Positions 13,279 to 27,100 of a stretch of 64,000 bases of DNA are shown here, piece by piece (position 1 is the stretch's first letter; every line of letters starts with the position of its first letter). The position numbers and the translations under genes are program-made. Under the pieces are notes generated by a model. It had not been told where the DNA came from. It did not search any database and saw only the letters and a program-made list of their open reading frames with translations. This DNA is from Halichondria panicea (Eukaryota; Porifera; Demospongiae; Suberitida; Halichondriidae), in contig NC_087378.1 of assembly GCF_963675165.1 (NCBI RefSeq), forward strand, positions 6,505,205-6,569,204, given 5' to 3'.

Positions 13279-13983
13279 CAGTGCCTTCAGCTTTGAGAGT
13301 AAATACCACAATAGGGTGAGTAGTTGTACTTAAATGTATCTCAAGATTGGAACATTTCTAAGAAATTGTGCTTATACCATTGTATAGGTGAATGAATATT
13401 AAAGCTACATCAAAAATATTTCCTCAAAAGTTGTTGTAGTGGGAAATCGTTCTAGGTGAAAAAGGGGGTGATCTCGTAAAAAAATATGTGTAACATCAAA
13501 TATCATCCTCCGGAACTAAAGTATTTCTAGACACATTCAGAAAATTTATTAACAATTAAAGTGCAAAAACAATTAGACCTTAGACGACAAATTTGCTTGA
13601 GTTCCATCGTTAAGCAAACAGGCACCCAAAATACCCCATAATTGAGTATTAATATTTAAGTATGTGTACTTATGTAAGCTAACCATGCATATGTTAACTA
13701 TTCAGGAATGTTGTGCCAAAGTTCCATACCTTAGCCGAAAACAATTGGTCTTTTCCATCCCTAAGCAATTGTCCACTATAGAAAAATGTTGGTGTTAGCT
13801 ATATAAACCATCACATACCCACCACCTTTGGTTGCTATGGAAATCTTTTTGGATGAGTTTTATTCACCAACACAATGGTATCATATTTTCTTAGAAATGT
13901 TCCAATCCCAAAATATTTACATTTAGGTACCAATACGCACCAAATTGCGTTTATTTACTCCATAGACTAAAATTAATGCACTG
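13279..13983. mobile_element. 705-bp CAGT-terminated MITE, TA target site
   Basis: Terminal inverted repeats begin CAGTGC and continue with blocks around GAGTAAATA, GTGAGTAGTTGTACTTAAAT and GATTGGAACATTTCTAAGAA. TA flanks both ends. Block A has the empty site near 1525 (ATATAGCTATGTAGATTT). A second, left-truncated copy is at 53381-54068. The stretch 13984-14541 corresponds to 1530-2121 and holds nothing I recognise. Confidence 0.8.
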
Positions 13984-14541
13984 TATGTAGATTTAAAATT
14001 AATGTTATGTTAACAGTGCTTTAGCTGGAACGAGTTTGCAAACGAATTGGCTGTAGCCTGAAAGCTCAAATCCCTCGGAAGACCACTTTCTATCCGATTG
14101 GGTAGTGAGAGTTTACAGGGTGAAATTAACCATAATTCTTTGCAGCAACAGGAGCTCTGCAAATTATTGTTGGCATAATTTACCAAATGCATTATACAGT
14201 TCCACGTATGTTACAGCAGTTCAACTCTTACCTATACTCTTGTTTATGTGTATGCTATTAGACATGAGACATGCATGCATGCATATTCACGCTTTGTGGG
14301 CAATCATCTTCAATAGACCATGCAATATAGCTTTCTTGCTATATATATATATATATCTGCTGTAAAATTTGTACACATACAGCAATGACACAATAACAAC
14401 ATGCCTCAATTAACAATCAGCTTCATGAACATTTACTATACAGCAAAAGATTGTTTACTATAGTTTATATAGCTATAATTATATACTATGTTCTTAAAGT
14501 TCATTTATAGTTCTTATATGTGGTTCAGTAGATCGCGAGTC

Positions 14542-17132
14542 CTAATAATACCTCCTCGTACATGATGGAGTACGTCCAGACCAGTAACCGTTACCCTGGC
14601 AAAATCGGACTGCATAACCACTCAGCTGGTAGCCATTAAAACAGCCGTAGAATGCTTTGGAACGAGGTGTAGTGGTCCAGAACTTGACACTTCCGTAGCT
14701 TGGTTTGGGTGGACGGCCACAGTCCACACCTGCATGCACAAATTGTAGTACAGGTTATTTGTATACACTGCATGAGGGTTCATATAGGCAGGTCTGAACT
14801 GACAAAAATGCATGTAAATATTGCTGTGCCTCCATGCCATCAAAAGTGGCTAATTTTGGCAATGCTATCAAATGAGAATCAGACGGTTCAATCATTGGTA
14901 GAATGATGGTCAAATTAAAAATCGCCACATAATCATACATGTACTTCAATTGCCTCATTTTACCGCTATATGGTATCTTGTGAGGAATTTACTATAAATG
15001 CTTGTCACAAATGATGCAATCTGATTGGTTACTGAGTGGTCCCTTACTTCACTTAAAAATGCTTGTCACAAATGGTGCAATTTGATTTGGTTACTGAGAG
15101 GTCCCTTATTTCACTTAGAGACCTCAGCAGAGGTCTTCTACAGAGGTCCATTATATGTGCTTGCCTAACTATTATGTAAACCTACGTACGTTTACAAATA
15201 GGTGCTTTTCCAGACCACTCTCCATTGTCCTGGCATGTCCTTGCCGTTCCAAACAACGTGAATCCCTTGTTACAAGAATATTCGGCAGTGGAGGACGGAG
15301 TTAGACCAGTGACTGTCACCTGACCATCCTCAGGGTCATCCAGCTTAGGACAGATGATAGCTGAATCAAAGTGAACAAACAGCATGTGATGTGAGGAAAA
15401 CGTATCACAGTTGATCCGATTGGAATGACTATCTATAGTTGATCTGATTGCAAAAGAAGTCATACCTTTGCAGATAGGTACCTCTCCAGCCCAGCTGCCG
15501 TCCTTCTGACAGAGTCTCTTGCTGAATCCTACCAACCTGAATCCATAATCACAGGTGTACTTTGCTACGGTTCCTGGCAGATTGTCTCCATCATCCACAG
15601 ATCCATTCTCTGGATCCTTCAATGCAGGGCATTCGATCTCTGTACGATATGCTTCATAACACATGCAGTTATTACATAAAGCAATTGTATAGTCTTACGT
15701 TCGCAGATAGGTGCCTCCCCAGCCCAGCTGCCATACTTCTGACAGAGTCTCTTGCTTGATCCTACCAACCTGAACCCATAGTCACAGGTGTACTTTGCTA
15801 TGGTTCTTGGCAGATTGTCTCCATTATCCACAGATCCATTTTCTAGATCCTTCAATGCAGGGCATTTGATCTCTGTACGATATGTTTCATAACACATGCA
15901 GTAAAGCGATTGTAGTCTTACGTTCGCAGATAGGTGCCTCCCCAGCCCAGCTGCCATAATTCTGACAGAGTCTCTTGCTGGATCCCACCAACCTGAATCC
16001 ATAATCACAGGTGTACTTTGCTATCGTTCCTGGCAGATTGTCTCCATCATTCACAGATCCGTTTTCTGGATCCTTCAATGCAGGGCATTTGATCTCTGTA
16101 CGATATGTTTCATAATACATGCAGTAAAGCGATTGTAGTCTTACGTTCGCAGATAGGTGCCTCCCCAGCCCAGCTGCCGTAATTCTGACAGAGTCTCTTG
16201 CTGGATCCCACCAACTTGAACCCATAGTCACAGGTGTACTTTGCTATGGTTCCTGCCAGATTGTCTCCATCATCCACAAATCCATTCTCTGGGTCCTCAA
16301 GATTAGGGCATTTGATCACTGCAAAATCATTCTGCTCTCATGACATACAAATCTTATGCTGTGTAAACATACATATGCAAGTTGGGGCTTTTCCACTCCA
16401 TGTACTATCCAGCTGACATTTCCTAGAGCTCTGCCCACTTATTTCAAAACCATCGTTACAGGTGTACACTGCCTTGGTTCCGGCACGATTGTTACCATCA
16501 TTCACAGCACCATATGCAGGAGGAGTCAGTTTGGGGCAGAAGATTGCTGCACCAAAAACCAAGAATACGATCCTTCTCTGTTATTTTCACAATAGAAACA
16601 ACCACTCACGTTTACAAACAGGTGGAACACTGGACCATTTTCCGTTGAACTGGCATTTTGCTGTAGAGCTGCCCACGAGGGTGAAACGTCTGCCACAGGT
16701 ATAGGTTGCCTTTGATCCAGGTGTATTTCCAGTCACGTCTACATCTCCATATCGGGGATCGATAAGATCAGGACACGTGATACCTGCATAGAATGTAGCA
16801 GTTTGGGGCTATTAATGATTGCCCGTAAATTCGCTTAGTAACTCACGCTTGCCGCAAACTGGAGTGTCAAACTTCCACACTGCCTTTCTTAGGCTCTGGC
16901 TGTAGATACATTTGGTAAAACTGTATCCTTTCAGCAAAAAGCCATCTCTGCAAGAGAACCTAACAACTGTTCCGATTGAGTAGAAGTTTTTCTGAGGGTA
17001 GAAACTTCCGTAACTTGGAGCATCAGGGGGGCCGCATGGAGAAAGGTAGGTAGCGGAGCTCAGATACACAAAGGACAGCACAACTGCAATCAACATCATA
17101 ATGGACGCCATGTTTGCAAAAGTGATGGTCAA
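14542..17132 (-). CDS. Secreted protein of 9 CCP/sushi modules (second copy)
   Basis: Nine phase-1 exons give 562 aa: 16847-17132 (signal peptide plus CCP1), 16610-16783, 16373-16546, 16145-16318, 15922-16095, 15699-15872, 15466-15639, 15190-15360, 14542-14729 (stop TAG). The first exon, the penultimate and the last are near-identical to those of the 17-module paralogue. The difference is in the middle, where the other copy has eight more modules. CCP3 here has a distinct second half (NDGFEISGQSSRKCQLDSTW), lost or replaced in the longer paralogue, so this shorter gene may be closer to the ancestral form. Each module keeps four Cys and the Trp. There is no transmembrane segment. It is head-to-head with intact MTMR9, about 1 kb away. 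Confidence 0.87.
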
Positions 17133-18129
17133 GTCAGTGTTTGTGTGTGTGTGAGTAGAAGACTTTTATAAAACTTGAACAGGGTGTTGTCTGAGCTGAG
17201 CTAGTGGTGTTGTGTATACGGTCAAACTGAATGGGTTCTCACATATTGCAAACTGAGTGTCACCAAATTATGCTTACAAAGTGTTTAGACTTGTGGGCAT
17301 GTGTTTAGGGTGTGGTGTTGTAAGTGCACTGTGTTTGTAACCCTAACTTAAAACTTTGCACTCTTAAATCCAGCAGGGAAGTAACCTGACCAGAAACAGA
17401 ACTCCTATTGTTGTGGCCTTAGATTGTGGTGTAGAACCTGTAGATCTATATTAGCTGCAAACATATAATTGTTGGGTATAGCTTAACCATAAACACAGTG
17501 CACTTACCACTGTTATTTAAAGCTTCATCAAAGGACGTTTTTAATTATTAAACACGTCAGAAGTGCATCGTGAGATGCGCGAAAATTATTATTATTATTA
17601 TCTTTTCAGTGGTACTGAAAAAAATTCAAGTATTGGTAAAATTAAGTGAGAATAAGTAGATAATAGTAATAGTGACTCGATCTAATAGCCCTATTCTCAC
17701 TTTTTTGAAAATTTTGTTTAATGGGTTGGTGTATGCAAAAATTACAAACTGGTCTCACCATATAAATTATGCTTACAGAGTGTTTAGACTTGTGGGGCAT
17801 GTGCTTGTGAGCAAGATTAAACATCAACGCTTTGTCTTTAATAATAGTTCTTTGTGACCAATTTGTGGTGTATATTAACTGCAAACAAGGCTTATTGTTG
17901 GGTATAGCTTGACCACAAACAATTAAGTGCACTTACTTACCACTACTATAGACTACTAGCATGCACATGCAATATGCACTGTAGTGTGACTGTCGACTAG
18001 CTTCTTCTTCCCCACTCCCTGTCCAGCCACACCTACCTCCCTTTTGCCAAAAGTTTTGGGTGCAGAGTTCACGCAATGCATACTCAAAGGGCGTGGTTAA
18101 TTGAGATGCGCTCCAGTTGGAAAACAATC
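17133..18129. other. Divergent intergenic region, CCP gene and MTMR9
   Basis: This is the counterpart of 6500-7604 without the CCGTATAGCG MITE. A (TG)n run sits just upstream of the CCP start (about 17141-17152). Two further ATGs in frame with MTMR9 (18076 and 18106) extend its N-terminus. No certain promoter motif is visible. Confidence 0.5.
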
Positions 18130-21100
18130 ATGGATTTCATGGAAGTAGTAAGACGTTCTCGGGTGGAGGGTGTGAGTCTGCAGGCAGCCAGGGAAGGAGA
18201 CATCATCGTGGGGGGAACTCTGGTGGTCACTGCCTACTTTTTTATATACTCCACCAGGAAGATAGCTGGGGAAGATGAGCTCATTGTAGGCCTATGCTAA
18301 ACTTAGCATATTAAAAATTAATAATAATAATTATGCTGTCAAGCTACCTATACATATACTTAGCTAGCTACTTGTGTTTGTCAAGTGGGGTGATAGCATA
18401 GTTTTGGTTCATCTGTTGTGATACGTATACGTAATGCACATTTTTAATCCACCTCTTTCAGATTCTGCATGTGGCTATAGACCACGTTGAGCGTGTTAAG
18501 GCTCCTGCACTGACTGCTGTAGTGTGTTTGAAGGACTTCCGGAGGCTACAGTTTGAATTCCAGACCCCAGAGGATTGTGTGGACATGATGGATGCCCTGG
18601 AGGCTCTCTCTAAACCAGGTGAGTGGTGGTGGCACCTCTCAAGTTTGTCTCATTATAGCCTCTCTTACATGTACACTGTTGAAGTACTAACAGAATAAAA
18701 TCACCGCGGGTGCTGATGCCTCGGTGAAGGTGCCACTCAAAACACAAACACACTACCGTATACCTCGCTTGCGCATGCGTACCAAAGCGTAACTACTATT
18801 AGCACCGTATAATTGTTTTGTGTACATAGTCTTATAGAACGTACTTTATTTTTGGTGTTGCCTTAAGTTATTACATGTATATACAATGTAGCTGCAGTTC
18901 TAAGAACTGTATGTAGTGTAAGTTGACCTGACTTTGTTGTCCATACACTATACACTGTACTTATCCAATGCTATCACACACACACACAGTTCGTATTCAC
19001 CATCTCCATGCCTTTACCCACTTCCCCCGTGTGACCCTCCCCCCAATGTTGTGGCCATTCTCAACAGCGGAGGCCCTATTAGCGGCATGGGGCTGCTCAC
19101 AGGAGCGTTACAGAGTCAGCTACATCAATAGTGGCTTCAAAGTGTGTGCTTCCTACCCCCAGGATATCATTGTGCCTCTCTCAATAACTGATGATGAAAT
19201 AAAAAAGGTGATATCTAGGTGTGGTTGTTATATTTTGTTAGGACTACACAACTTGAATTAGGAAGGCACCCGATTCATTCTGTAGGCTAAACTTTTAATT
19301 ATTATTGCCAGGGACAACTTTTGGGAAATTTAGTACGTACTGATCACTACCTCCCCCCCTCCAGAATGCTGGCTCCCTTAATAGACAGTGCATATGACTA
19401 TGTGTGGTGTTTCTGTTTGTTGACTTCTGTTAGTCATAAACTTAAGTTGGGAAATCCCACTTTCGATGCCTTCTGTAAGCTAAGCTCTCGTTGTTAACCA
19501 GAGGATTGTTCAAATTTCAATCAGTGTATAATGATCACTACCCCCCTCCAGAGTGCTAGCTACCGTCACCAAGGGAGGTTCCCGATGGTGTGCTTCCATC
19601 ACAAGAAGAGTGGGGCAGTGTTGATCAAATGTGGGCAGCCACTGGTGGGGCCGACCAGTAAGAGGTGTCGTGAAGATGTGAGCATTCTCAACGCTTGTCT
19701 CCCTGGACTCAGCAAAGGGAAGGTCATGGACATACGCTCCCAGTCCATCGCACAACAGCACATGAGTAAAGGTAAAGGGTTTTCAGAATCTTTGCAACCT
19801 CAACGATAGGGTTGAGGGTTGAGCGTTCCTTACATGTATGTATGGTGCAAAGCATTCCATGTAAGGAACACTCGACCCTCAACCCTATTGCAAAAGATTC
19901 TGCAAAACCCTGTATACCTGTGTGTAAATGCCTATTTTTAATACCAAGTGGAACGAATACAACTCATTTTATTCTTGAGACCTATCGAAAGTGTATGGTT
20001 ACTGAACTCCAGGGATAACTTATTTTCACGTTTTAAGTCAATTAATTGTTATCTGCTGTTCAGGAGGAGGGACTGAGATCCCCTCCCACTACCCCCAGTG
20101 GAGAGTGGAATACGCTAAACTAGACAGTCCCCTCCTATTACAGGCATCGCTGACCAAACTACTGGATGGTGAGTGGTTAGCCCTCTTATTCCCCCTCTCT
20201 GACATACCTCCACACACAGCATGTGGTGATCCTAGCTTGTCTCACAGCTCAAGCTGGTTCGGTCGACTGGAATCATCGGGATGGCTAGAACATGTCTCCA
20301 AATTGATGAGTGCTGCCAAGGCCGTCTCCCTGGCCATACACAATGATGGTGAGCCTTAAACTGTTGTCTCTGCTAAAAATAGAATTCTTAGACTCAACCT
20401 CCCCTCCCACAGTACATGTAGAACGTACCATATCGTATACCACAACCCCCTCCAAGCGCACAGTATAGATACCAAACGTTACCCCTCCCCACAGGTAGCA
20501 GTGTGGTTGTACATGGTGCTGGTAGTAGGGACGCTAGTCTTCAGGTGACCTCATTGGCTCAAATCCTCCTCGACCCTCACTGCAGGACGGTCCACGGGTA
20601 AGTAGCCGTGTCTAGCTATAATGACTCCTCAGACTGGTCAAACAGGTTTATAGAACTTGTCAAGCGAGAATGGCTGGATAGTGGTCATCCGTTTAGCCTG
20701 CGTCACAACCATGTCAAGTCCGCCCCTGAGAAGGAGAAGGCTCCAATCTTCCTTCAATTCCTTGACTCAGTTTGGCAGGTACATGTAGGGGGTATCTTTC
20801 TAGGTTATCAGTTGAGTCTGACTGAGTGTATTGTTGAATAGTATGACTGTGTATTACTTGGAGGTTATCAGTTGAGTCTGACTGAGTGTATTGTTGAATA
20901 GTATGACTGTGTATTACTGGGAGGTTATCAGCTGAGTCTGTGAGTGTATTGTTGAATAGTGTGACTGTGTATTACTGGGAGGTTATCAGCTGAGTCTGAC
21001 TGAGTGTATTGTTGAATAGTATGACTGTGTATTACTGTGTATTACTGGGAGGTTATCAGCTGAGTCTGTGAGTGTATTGTTGAATAGTGTGACTGTGTAT

Positions 21101-22560
21101 TACTGGGAGGTTATCAGCTGAGTCTGACTGAGTGTATTGTTGAATAGTATGACTGTGTATTACTGTGTATTACTGGGAGGTTATCAGCTGCGTCTGTGAG
21201 TGTATTGTTGAATAGTATGACTGTGTATTACTGGGAGGTTATCAGCTGAGTCTGACTGAGTGTATTATGACTGTGTATTACTGTACAGTGTTTGGTTGCA
21301 TGAGAGCTTGTACTGTCTTGTATCTTGTGTCATGGGTGTTATGTTTATTTCTATGCTTAAATTCCATTGACCATGCATAGATTGAGTAGAGAGGGATTGG
21401 AAACGGATTTACTCTCAAAATACATGTACCATCCGTGTATCTCCGCGGTTTTAATCGAGGCTTACTTTTAACACAATGGCTAAACATGAGAATTGTTTAC
21501 TGTCTGTAAAAAGTCCACGAGCAGTTCTGCTGCTAAAGATCAACTTTCACCTCATACTTGAGGCCATTTGGGACACAGAACACTATTTAGTTACACAACC
21601 TTAGTTATATCGAGATTATATTTTCTTCGTTTCCAATTGATACCTACCATCAGGGGGCATGTGATTCAGTAATGAGGGTAGCTCTGAGATGTATGCAATA
21701 AGTTTCCTGGGGTTTTGCTGGAGTTATAAAGAGATACAAGGATGGCCCCAGAGCCACTACATAGACTTCATTGTAAAACATCACGTGAATCACTTCCGTT
21801 TTCAATCCCTCTCTACTCTATCTATGCATTGACTGAGGCTCCACAATTATCCTCCCTCCATTGCTGTAGGTGATGCAACAGTTTCCCCTGTCGTTTGAAT
21901 TTAACGAGGGACTTCTCCACAATCTCTTTGTTCACTCTTACTCCTCAGTCTATGGTACATTGTTTACACGATACATGTAGGTCACTCTATTGTTATGTTA
22001 TATTGTGGTGTGTAGGCACTTTCCTGTATGACTCACCAATGGAGAGAAGGAAGAATAAACTGGACGACAAAACACAGTCACTATGGTCAGTATCTTTCCT
22101 ACATCACATGACAGTGTCACCATTGTATCACCTATCCACACACTTGGACGTATACTTCTTAACTACAGTATTATATTTACTCTCTAAACATTGTTCACTA
22201 CATGCACCTACCCTTGCAGGCGATACCTATCCCAGCCCCACGTATACTCTCCCCTCCTGAACCCCCTTTATGACCTCAACCCTTCCGTATTGCTTCTATC
22301 CGTCTCCCCTCTCACTGTGACCCTATGGAGGAGATTGTACCTTAACACCAGTATAGAAGCTCAGTTAACACCACCCACACTCAACGCTCTCAAGGAGCTC
22401 AAGGACACCAATACTGCACTTAGAGAAAAACTGAGCACAGTTAGAAAGTGAGCCTTTTGTTTGCAATAGAGTTTATAATTAATTTTTGGTATTGTCCCTC
22501 TGTAGGGAGCTGATGGATTTGCAAATAAAAGGCAGAAAGTTTGCGTCAAACTGGAGCTGA
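18130..22560 (+). CDS. MTMR9: Myotubularin-related protein 9 (inactive lipid phosphatase)
   Basis: Twelve exons sum to 552 aa (human about 549): 18130-18285, 18462-18618, 18990-19207, 19552-19771, 20064-20168, 20220-20348, 20495-20597, 20646-20778, 21870-21954, 22016-22085, 22220-22447, 22506-22560 (TGA). The order is PH-GRAM domain (MDFMEVVRRS to about residue 105), then the phosphatase-like domain with SYRHQGRFPMVCFHHKKSG and VHGAGSRDASLQVTSLAQIL. The catalytic Cys of the CX5R loop is His and the Arg position is Asp, as in vertebrate MTMR9, so it should be a dead phosphatase that partners active MTMR6/8 on phosphoinositides. The C-terminus (LKELKDTNTALREKL) is coiled-coil-like. ATG 18130 was chosen because it matches the family start; 18076 is a longer option. 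It is the only complete MTMR9 among three copies. Confidence 0.93.
19786..19907. repeat. Foldback element in MTMR9 intron 4
   Basis: Arms around GATAGGGTTGAGGGTTGAGC and CACTCGACCCTCAACCCTA face each other. It is the same element as at 186-310 and 11315-11432. Homology between this copy and the truncated ones stops about 40 bp further on, near 19945. Confidence 0.6.
20790..21290. repeat. Minisatellite, about 60-bp units, MTMR9 intron 8
   Basis: About eight units contain GGTTATCAGCTGAGTCTGAC and GTATTGTTGAATAGTATGAC. Unit lengths alternate between about 56, 60 and 72 bp through loss of ACTG or duplication of CTGTGTATTA. Confidence 0.9.
21373..21826. mobile_element. hAT-like MITE, MTMR9 intron 8
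   Basis: It has termini around ATAGATTGAGTAGAGAGGGA and the near complement, flanked by CATTGACC (21365-21372) and CATTGACT (21827-21834). It belongs to the same family as 8584-9102 and shares internal sequence with it (CCATCCGTGTATCTCCGCGG). Confidence 0.7.
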
Positions 22561-22745
22561 TGTACTTCTATAGCTATTCTGCATGTGTTTGTTTGTTTGT
22601 TGATGCAATTTTTAACTAGCTGTGCACTTTGCAACAAAAATAGAATTTTGTGCTTCAATTTTAAACCGCGGGTAAGTACAGCTCCGCCCTCTTCTCTCCA
22701 TGGAAACTAAGAGAGTGGGTGTTGGAAGACACAACAGTCGAAAAG

Positions 22746-23874
22746 ATGGCTACTGAAACATCGACATTTCGCATTCAAGAGCTGGCTACAGCCAAAAGCT
22801 TGTCAGCTGGTTACCTGGAAAACAGGTGGGCAACCTCACAGCGCTGCATTGATCAGTGTGCATAGCATGTGGCTTCATATTGAAGTGATGTACTGATTAT
22901 TAAATAAGTGACACAAATCTGTGTGTACGTACGTACTTGCAGGAGGTCTGTTTACTGGGAGAACGGAATACCAGAGAAAGACTACTCCAAGTCAACAGGA
23001 TTCGGTAAGCTGATAATCTTACGTCATAATAGCAATGTTATAACGTTCCCCCTTATATTTACTACACGTGTACACAGCACTGACCCAACGTCAAGAACAA
23101 CTAGTCTACTCTAAGAGGCTCCATCCAGAGTACCAGGGGGACCGTCCCTCTCCCATTTGGAGGGTCTCACGGAGGGCCATGAGTGCCACACCCTCACAAA
23201 GAATCTCGGATCTGGCACAATCAAAGAGACTGCATCCTGACTATAGACAGTGTCGTCGGGTAAGGACAAACATCATTAATTTTTAGTCTATAATAATATT
23301 ATGATTTTACAGGATACTCTAACGGCCATTTCTAGCAATTAGCAACTGTTTGCACATTATTTCTGGCCGGAACTGTTAATAAAATACGTTTCCATAGCAA
23401 TACCATTTTCACACTCTCTCTTATGTACAGGTAATGACAATGATCCCTACTTCTACCCTGCGAGTTCGACCCAGTGAGCGTATCCAGTTTCTGGCCCGTC
23501 ACAAGACATACCCACCTCTACCAATCAAACACAACAGCGATTGGGATTGGGGAGAATGGGAAACAGATGTCAATTCAGCGACTAAGACAGCCTCGGCTTC
23601 AGCTTATGTGATCAACCTGGCCACACCTAAACAATCTCATTCACAGTACAAGCCGCCCAAGGACGTCCAATGGAGTGTGAGCAAGGAGGCACTCTCACAT
23701 GTGGCCTCAGAGAGAATGCTGAAGTTAGCTCGACCCAAGAATCGAAACGCTGATTTGGAGGATTATGATCCGAGGGCTTGGAATGTGTCTATGGCAGCTC
23801 TTAATGCTAAGGCCACCCCTCGAATTGAAGAGCTAGCTACCCCCATTCCAAGAAAAGTTCGAACTAAAAAGTAG
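22746..23874 (+). CDS. THEG: THEG / SPMAP2-like sperm microtubule-associated protein
   Basis: Four exons in consistent phase: 22746-22825, 22943-23004, 23078-23259, 23431-23874 (TAG), about 255 aa. The protein is built from repeated THEG-type motifs, each a short stretch ending in LAxPK or a variant followed about 10 residues later by Tyr and Trp: IQELATAKSLSAGYL, RISDLAQSKRLHPDY, RIQFLARHKTYPPL, VINLATPKQSHSQY, MLKLARPKNRNADL, RIEELATPIPRK. In vertebrates such proteins (THEG/SPMAP2, SPMAP2L) associate with sperm or ciliary microtubules. It starts about 190 bp after MTMR9. The ATG is the first in frame. Confidence 0.8.
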
Positions 23875-24149
23875 TTCAAGACTCTATTATAATAGTATTA
23901 GTTACCTCCCCCCCCCTTTTTTTTGATTTTAGATTGTTGAGAGTTGTTTGTTTTTCAAAATGTAATGTAAATATTTCACAAAAAACTTATGATTGATTGA
24001 TGCAGACTGCATAAAATTTGGAATGTACACAAAGTTACAAAACACACATAATAAGTGAACACGCAAGCACACACACAATTGCAAGCTATGAAAAAAACAC
24101 TGCCATAAAACGGTTTTACTGTCTGATAGTTCAACACCTGTACTTGATT
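23875..24149. other. Convergent intergenic gap
   Basis: This is AT-rich sequence between the 3' ends of the THEG-like gene and the class C receptor. A C-run/T-run (about 23909-23924) is present. No other feature is visible. Confidence 0.5.
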
Positions 24150-27100
24150 TTACTGTGACAGCTTTCCATCCTCCAATTCCTTAGGCTCTGTAAACAGAGA
24201 GTATAAAAGGTAGTATACTGTAAGCAATTTGAGTTTTAAGGGTTTGCTTTCACCTTTTACATGAACACCATTAGGTGTAATAGGCCTACCATGCAGAGCT
24301 TGCTTCACAATGTCACAATGCTAATTTAAAACAAGGGGCTCCAAATTTGGTTGTCATAAGTTCTGTACTATTTTACCTGTACTGCTAGCAGTGCTGTTTC
24401 TCTCTTCTCCCTCGGTGAAGTAGTCGCTGGTTCCCGGCTTGAGGGCGGAACTGATTGTGTGGGTGGGGGTGGAGGGTTGGGACAAGCTCAGAACCATGTT
24501 GGCGGACCTGTAAGATGGGCTGGGTGGTGGCATGGATGAGAAACTAGTGCTCTTGAGTTTGAAGCTTGACTCGGCTCTTGGTCGGAAGGTGGGCACCACC
24601 TAATGTAGAAAATACATTGGTATTGTACAGCACACACACACTCTTAATCACAACAACACTGTCAGGATTTTACAGGGTTCACTATCTATAATATATATAC
24701 TGCTAATAAACGGACTGAGTATAGCTATTGAGCTAGTATTGACCTCGCCAGATTTTGCGAGTCGTCCCTCAAGTTGCTTGCAGTGCTGCTCCAGCTCCAA
24801 ATAGCGAGAGCTGTCATCTTCTGGAAGCTGGTTGCCGAGAATTGTGCCAGCCTGACTCATTGACCGCTGGAAGATCTTCTCACCCTTGGGGTCCTTGTAC
24901 AGGATCACCATCTGTGGTTGTGGTTGCATGGGGTAAAGTGTGTGTGGGGATGTATCCTTTCTAATTGTACTAGCTTGCTGTGCTCGTCTTGAGGAAACGA
25001 GATAGAGAAAGGTTTCTACAACTACATAAATAACACACCTTTGGAATGAAGGTCAGAGTGAGCACCACAGTGGAGAATATGAAAAATACGCCACTAAAGA
25101 CTGCAGCATCGGCGTTCAGAAACTCGTCCAGGGTAAGCGCACTCACTAACATTATGAGGAGAAGGATGAACGATATGTACGTAATGGCGGAGATGTATTT
25201 GTAATCATTGAGAGCCTTGATATTGATCTTTCTAGTAAGGAATGCCAAAACCACAGCCACGAGATGAGTGATGAGGATATAGCCATATACGACGGCAATC
25301 CAGATGATGTCCCGTGGTCCGCTGCACACTAGGTTGTGATAACTCAACAGGGTTCCATTTTCCTGTGCATGCACAATAGAGTGAAATAATTGCTACGACA
25401 TGTCGCAAATAAGTAGCCATCCAAAATGTACATGTCACTCATCAAAGCTTCCCTAGTGTAAGCACCGCAGGTGCTGATGCCTCAGTGGAGGTGTCAAAGC
25501 TAAAGCTGCTAGCTATCATAGCTCACTATACCTCGGTGCGCATGTGCAAGCGAGGTATACGGTAGTGTGTTTGTGTATCTGTGTAGACTGCTACAGCTGC
25601 TCAAGGATCAATGAAGTGCAAGTAAGAGTTTCTATAGGCTTCTAGTCATGTTTTCTTGGATTTTAATTCTTTGCAAAACAATGCTTTGTTCTCGAGTTAT
25701 GCCTAGTTTTGCTTACTTGGAATGCCATTGCAGCCTTTTCAGAAGAGTGCGTAGGAAAACTTGTTCACTGAGTGTTGCTACTCTACTTAGTAGTTAGCTC
25801 TGCACTAGAACGCTAGCTATTGGTAGCTGCAAGAGTGAGAAGAGAGCAACAAGGCTCTGCTGATGCAGCAATTAATTTTAGACTTGAACTTTTGGCATCG
25901 GTAGTTTTTAACAACAATCGTCGTCGATCATTACCCACTCTTTGAGTTTCCCTTTGATTCTGGATTCTGCCTGCATGCAGCAAAATTAAAATGTTCATCA
26001 TGATATTATAATGTGTGTATAGTAGCTTTATGTTATGTAGCTTTGGCACCTCCACCGAGGCATCAGCACCGCAGGTGCTTTCATTATCATGATGAAAATT
26101 TTGGCATAAATTTTGCTACATGGAATCGCAGAGAAACTCAAAGAGTGGGTAATGATCAACCATGATTGTTGTTAAAAACAATTTATGCCAAAAGTCCAAG
26201 TCTAAAATGAATGGTTGCATCAGCAGAGCTGGCCTTGCAGCTCTCTTCTCACTCTTGCAGCTACCAATAGCTAGCGTTCTAGTGCAGAGCTAACGAGTAG
26301 CAACACTCCATGGACAAGTTTTTCTACGCACTCTTCTGAAAAGGCTGCAATGGCATTCAAGTAAGCAAAACTAGGGATAACTCGAGAACGAACTTTGCAA
26401 ATCCACAAATTAAAATCCAAGAAAACTTGACTAGAAGCCTATAAAAGCTCTTACTTGCACTTTATTGATCCTTGAGCAGCTGTAGCAGTCTACACGCACG
26501 CACATGCACACACACACCACACTACCATATACCTCGCTTGCGCATGCACACTGAGGCATATCGACAGTCACACTATAAACACATAACAACAACAAAGATT
26601 GACATGTAAGCATGCAGTGCTGACTTACATCTCTCCCCGGTGGTAGCTCCTTGTCCTCTACATCGACCGCCTCGTACTTCCCAGCCACAACAACCACAGC
26701 CAGGATTAAACAAATTATCAACAGCATAGCACACACCCCGAGGAATAGTTGCCAGTCCTTGGGGATCTGTAGATGCAAACAGTATATACTCCACAAAAGA
26801 CAATAAATGTTTTACAAACCTTGGATCGCTTCTTTTTTGACACAGTGTTAGTCTTAAATATGATATAGACTCTGAGCATCTTAAATAAGATGACTCCAAA
26901 TGAAGAGAAGTAACCGATTGCTTGCAGCCACAGCCTTATCTGAAAACACCATGCAGGCACGAAACATTAAATCTTGGTAACTTTCAAATGTAGTCACTCA
27001 CATGGCAGGCAAATTGGACTAGATCGTGATCCAATGAGGGGAATACAAAGAAGAAGACGGCTAAATAGTTACAACAGCAGCCAAACACAATGACATAGTT

